Notes under the pieces: model-generated | Told to the model about the DNA's origin: nothing | The model's input: only the letters and a program-made list of their open reading frames with translations | Databases searched by the model: none | DNA from: Polytrichum commune | Lineage: Eukaryota; Streptophyta; Polytrichopsida; Polytrichales; Polytrichaceae | DNA: 64,000 nucleotides | NCBI GenBank assembly: GCA_950295325.1 | Contig: OX485807.1 | Location: 32,025,666 to 32,089,665, forward strand | Direction of reading: 5' to 3' | Part shown: piece by piece, positions 60,521 through 64,000 of the stretch | Layout of the letters: the number at the start of each line of letters is the position of its first letter | Numbering within the stretch: position 1 is the stretch's first letter | Position numbers and translations under genes: made by a program

Positions 60521-63432
60521 ATGATCATGTGTAGGCAATTTCCCGCAAGAGTAGACAAACTGGAGCCCAACGATCATACAGGGTCCAGCCACTCGAGCCC
60601 TCATGGCCAGCGTGGAATGTTCCCCGACCCACTCTCCGAGGTGGAGGCTATGGTGTTCTCATTAACGCAAGCCGCAGGGCGGCAGACACCCACCATTAAT
60701 AATCCTCAGGGCATCACCACCGCTGCTCATGTCCATCAATATGGCTTCAACACTCGTGGAGGGGGCGCAATCGGACGCGGACATCAACAACAATCCAGTA
60801 CTCACCGAACCTCAAGGTTAATGCACTCCGGTGACGATGAAGGGCTAGGCGCCGCGGTTGGCCAGAAGCGGTTCAGGAACGAGCTCCAGGAAGACATCAA
60901 CATCACCTCTAGCAACAGCAGCTTATTGCATCATGACCATGGGCACATGCAGAATCACCCTTCTTCTAATTTGCATCATGAGACGGGAAATCTGTACATG
61001 GACATCCACCGGGCCAATCAAGCTTCGTGGACAGCGGTGGAGCTCAAGAAGCTGAATGTGGACAGGTCGGGGTACATGAGTAGCGGTAGCCCCAGCTACA
61101 CCGGCCAGGAGTACAGCTCCGATTCCAATCCCAGCAAGCAATACTCGCCATCTGCTAATGAAGGTGCGCTGCTTTTCTTTTGCACATTTTGGTCCTTGGG
61201 AGGAAGGTTTAAGACTACAGAGTGAAACTTTGTGGTGTGTATGGGTTTCAAGAAGTCCTTGCAGAAATTGTTCGCAAGATTTAGCAGGGTGTAGCGTGTG
61301 TGTGTGTGTGTGTCCGCAACATAATTAGAGGCGCAACTTAATTCGATGCCGTCACAAGAAAACAGTCGTTGACCTTCACGGTCTGATGGATCAAGAAAGG
61401 AGAATTGGTTATTTACACGAGGGCGTTTTCTCCTTAACTTATGTCCCTTAGCTTGAAGTCTAGTGTAGGGGATCGTCAGTTTAGAGTGACAGTCTTGAGA
61501 CTTTGTGTTTGTGGTCATGGGATTGAAGCCTGTGTAGAAACTGGTGGTCTCATAAAGATTCATCATCAGCGTTAGTACTTTAGCAGGGTTTATTTAGTGG
61601 TGTTTAGTAGTGTCTGCTTGCATTCCAGCATGTATGGCGAAATAGAGGTCACCGCATTCCATGTAAAGTCGTTGACCTGGACGGTTTGACGAACGTTTAC
61701 AGAATGAAGTAATAAACCTGCTTCAATAAGTGCACGAGGGTTTTTCCCCTTCTTAATATCCTACTACGTCCCCAGCTGAGCTTACTCTTCAGTGACTATC
61801 TCCGATCACTCGCTTTTAGTTTGGGATAGGGATCGTCAGTACAATAGAGTGAGATCTTGATGAAACTTTCTGTTTGTGCTTCATAAATCTTGGGTCAATT
61901 TGAAGCTGGTGCAGAAATCATTGGCGGTCTTAGGCGTCATCAGTACTACCTAGTACCTACTTCAGCAGGGTTAATTTAGTGGTGTTTAGTTAGTAGTCAC
62001 TACAGTCATGTCTTCTTGATACATTCCAGAATGCACGCCGAAATAGAGGCCACCGAATTCCATAAAAAGCCGTTGACCTTCACGGTTTAGAGAACGAAGT
62101 AAATAAACCTACTTAGTACTACTTTTCCCAACAAGTTTCGCTTCTGAGTACTTACAGTATCTCAGAGAGCGGTGGCATCACAGCATTGATCGAGGTTTAT
62201 ACACATGTTAGTCACGGCGAACAGTGGCAAACCTTTCCAATAGTACAATATACTTGGAAACATGATGGCTTTCTCGGACTACTCTAGGAGCTTCGGCCGC
62301 AGTGGTCTGGGCGACTGTGGACAGTGGGGCCCTGTAAGAGAGAGGAAATCCGTTCTTGTCAGGAAGGTTCCCAACTTGCATTCACATGGGTAATCGGGAC
62401 TTGGGAAGCGTGTTCCAGCCTCTAGCTGGTAGTCCTTGAGCCTCTTTCCTGCGAAGTCTAACGTAAACAATTAGAATAATCATCAGCCATTCGGGTGGGT
62501 TTCTTCTTCTTCTTCTTCGTCGCTGCCTTTGCCAACAATGTAAGCAAGGGAGGAGAGGAGGGTTAAAGTTAGAACTCTTTTGTTGTGGAACGATCGTTTG
62601 GTTTGTGGAGGATTCTTCGGTTCTGAGACGCAAGAGTTTTCGGTTTTGCAGATACGCAAATGCGAAGGAGCAATTTGGAGCAAGGGGACGTGGGAGGAGG
62701 GTATGTGGGAGAGGGAAGCGGTGCAGGGAAACAACAGCAAGCAATTGAGAGGGTTGAGAGGGTTTCGGTGAGGGATTCATCGAGCTCGGCTGTGGCATCA
62801 TCAACTCCAATTGCAGCTCCGATTAAGAAGAGGAGGTATCGCGGGGTTAGACAACGGCCATGGGGGAAATGGGCAGCAGAAATTCGTGACCCGAAGAAAG
62901 CTGCACGTGTGTGGCTGGGAACCTTTGACACTGCGGAGGAGGCGGCTATGGCGTATGATGTCGCTGCCACTAAGTTCCGAGGGTTAAGAGCAAAGCTTAA
63001 TTTCCCAGACGGCAAGATGCCTCCGATTTCCACCTCAACCGCCGTAGGTTCTTCATCTTCGGCTGTTGCTGTTTCAACCCCACCGTCTTCAACCCTACCT
63101 CCTCCTACTAAGACTACTTCTTCCTCCGCCATTCTTCCACATAACCCTTACCCTCGACCTCAACCCTCACGGCATTGGACGACACCGGTGGAATCATCAC
63201 ACCAACAGCAGATATCTTCTTCTTCAAGGCAAGTTGTTGCGGAGGAGACAAACTGGAATTTGCAGCGGGGGATTTCAAGCACCAATTTAGCAGCTTACCC
63301 CTTGCAAGAGTTACCTTACATGCCACAGCAGGAAATCACATATTTCACTCCAGGTTTAGTGCAGCAGGAAATTACAAGTGCTCCTGATGATGCTCAATTA
63401 TCATCGAGACAACATCATCGACATAATTTGTG

Positions 63433-63478
<46 letters not shown>

Positions 63479-64000
63479 ATTTTGAGTGTGCCACAAGAAC
63501 ATCCTGTTTCACCACGGCAGCAGTTGTGGCAAAGCAGCTTGCAAAACTTAGATCCCAACTACGAACTATACGATGTTGAGCAGCAGCAGCAGCAGCAGCA
63601 GCAGCACGACCGCCACCACCATCAAATGAGTAGACAAGATGAGCATAATTTTCAGTATGAAGATGATTTTAGGCCAGGGATGATTCATCATCATCTTCAA
63701 CACTCCCAGTTCCATCAACAACAACAATATTACTTGCCGCAAGCAGCAGCAGGTGGTGGGGAAAGCTCGGCGTCATTTGGGGTAGGAAGAATAGGAGACA
63801 TTCAAGCTCATCAAAATATTCACCAACAATCTCAAACTCCTTCGTCAGGGTTTACTGAAGAATTTTCATATGACCAAATCTTCGATCAACAGCTCCCCTT
63901 CTGGACTAGCTCCGGATCAGCGCCTTCACCGAGTGCACCTGGAACTGGTCATTTCTACTTCCCATTCTCAGACGACCACCAAAACCCTCCGCAACAGTAA
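60521..64000 (+). CDS. AP2/ERF transcription factor, two exons (group X / ABR1-RAP2.6L-like)
   Basis: Predicted nuclear DNA-binding regulator of the ERF subfamily. Exon 1 is 60521-61163 and exon 2 is 62652-64000. The donor AAG|GTGCGC leaves one base of a codon and the acceptor TTTTGCAG|AT supplies the other two, so both open frames join in phase to 663 residues, ending TAA at 63998-64000. The AP2 domain (about residues 276-333) contains [18 protein letters not shown], then WLGTF and [11 protein letters not shown]. The A and D of WAAEIRD are the ERF-type rather than DREB-type pair. Exon 1 has the motif [12 protein letters not shown] and a GQKRFRNE patch, both resembling group X proteins such as RAP2.6/ERF113. 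Glutamine runs and His/Ser-rich stretches fill the C-terminal part. ATG codons at 60521 and 60527 are both possible starts; the frame is closed by TAG at 60386. The AP2 call is firm, the splice is inferred, and group X is likely. Confidence 0.85.
61164..62651 (+). other. Intron of the ERF gene
   Basis: Inferred from phase-compatible GT (61164-61165) and AG (62650-62651) boundaries between two coding frames that each carry ERF-family signatures. The acceptor is preceded by a T-rich stretch ending in TTTTGCAG. The intron has stops in all forward frames and contains a (GT)n run at about 61295-61312 and three diverged repeat units. The alternative is two separate genes, but exon 2 would then encode an ERF without the N-terminal motif and exon 1 would be a headless fragment. 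Confidence 0.7.
61342..62120 (+). repeat. Three diverged direct repeats with W-box cores inside the ERF intron
   Basis: Units begin near 61342, 61653 and 62054. Each opens with a GTCGTTGACC-like stretch, with TTGACC at 61369-61374, 61672-61677 and 62073-62078. Shared blocks follow: AATAAACCTRCTT, GGATCGTCAGT, AGCAGGGTTWATTTAGTGGTGTTTAG in part, and CGAAATAGAGGYCACCG. Spacing is about 303 and 401 bp, so the units have diverged by insertions and deletions. TTGAC(C/T) is the known core bound by WRKY factors; regulation through these sites is inference. Confidence 0.7.
63434..63604 (+). repeat. Two glutamine-coding tracts in the ERF gene
   Basis: The first tract (63434-63478) encodes 15 Gln in alternating CAG CAA codons; the second (63581-63604) encodes 8 Gln in pure CAG. 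They lie C-terminal to the AP2 domain, where Gln-rich segments often act in activation in plant ERFs. The pure CAG tract is the more likely to vary in length between individuals. Confidence 0.9.

Noticed and set aside
62382-63132. Minus-strand frames of 142 and 187 codons
   Set aside because: They are antisense shadows of the AP2-coding exon and its leader.

Overview
This is land-plant nuclear DNA. The evidence is a spliced plant-type AP2/ERF transcription factor at the right edge, surrounded by about 58 kb of AT-rich sequence packed with small DNA transposons. No ribosomal, tRNA, organellar or bacterial-type genes were seen. I cannot place the species. Dense non-autonomous DNA elements, no recognisable LTR retrotransposon coding sequence and many long C/G homopolymer runs are unusual for a well-known angiosperm, but they do not identify a lineage.

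Gene region (about 58.7-64 kb). One convincing protein-coding gene lies on the plus strand. Two open frames, 60521-61163 and 62652-64000, join in phase through a GT-AG intron of 1488 bp to give a 663-residue protein. The first exon carries a short motif like that of ERF group X proteins, and the second carries a complete AP2/ERF domain, glutamine runs and the stop codon at the last bases of the window. The intron holds three diverged copies of a repeat, each with a TTGACC (W-box) core. The leader contains a 72-codon upstream ORF.

Repeat landscape (1-58.7 kb). Elements resolved to exact ends by target-site duplications are: a hAT-type MITE family (seven copies, three with perfect 8-bp duplications); two different pogo/Tigger-type elements with TA duplications, one keeping a broken helix-turn-helix coding piece and one the C-terminal tail of a transposase; PIF/Harbinger-type MITEs with 3-bp duplications, two of them abutting and sharing one TTA; and a MULE-like MITE with a 10-bp duplication. 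Several are nested, so insertion order can be read directly. Further families (called A, E, G, I, J, K, L, N, P and R here) have clear inverted termini or dispersed copies but no secure class. A 378-bp tandem duplication at 40.8-42.3 kb was split by one pogo element.

Other structure: a roughly 370-bp-arm inverted duplication of a Harbinger MITE at 20.55-21.41 kb, a perfect 25-bp hairpin at 3.15 kb, and a very AT-rich gene-free block at 24.5-27.7 kb. The remaining short open frames show no recognisable domain, and I treat them as chance or decayed. I found no convincing new multi-gene system; the most promising leads are the nested transposon record and the repeat-bearing intron of the ERF gene.
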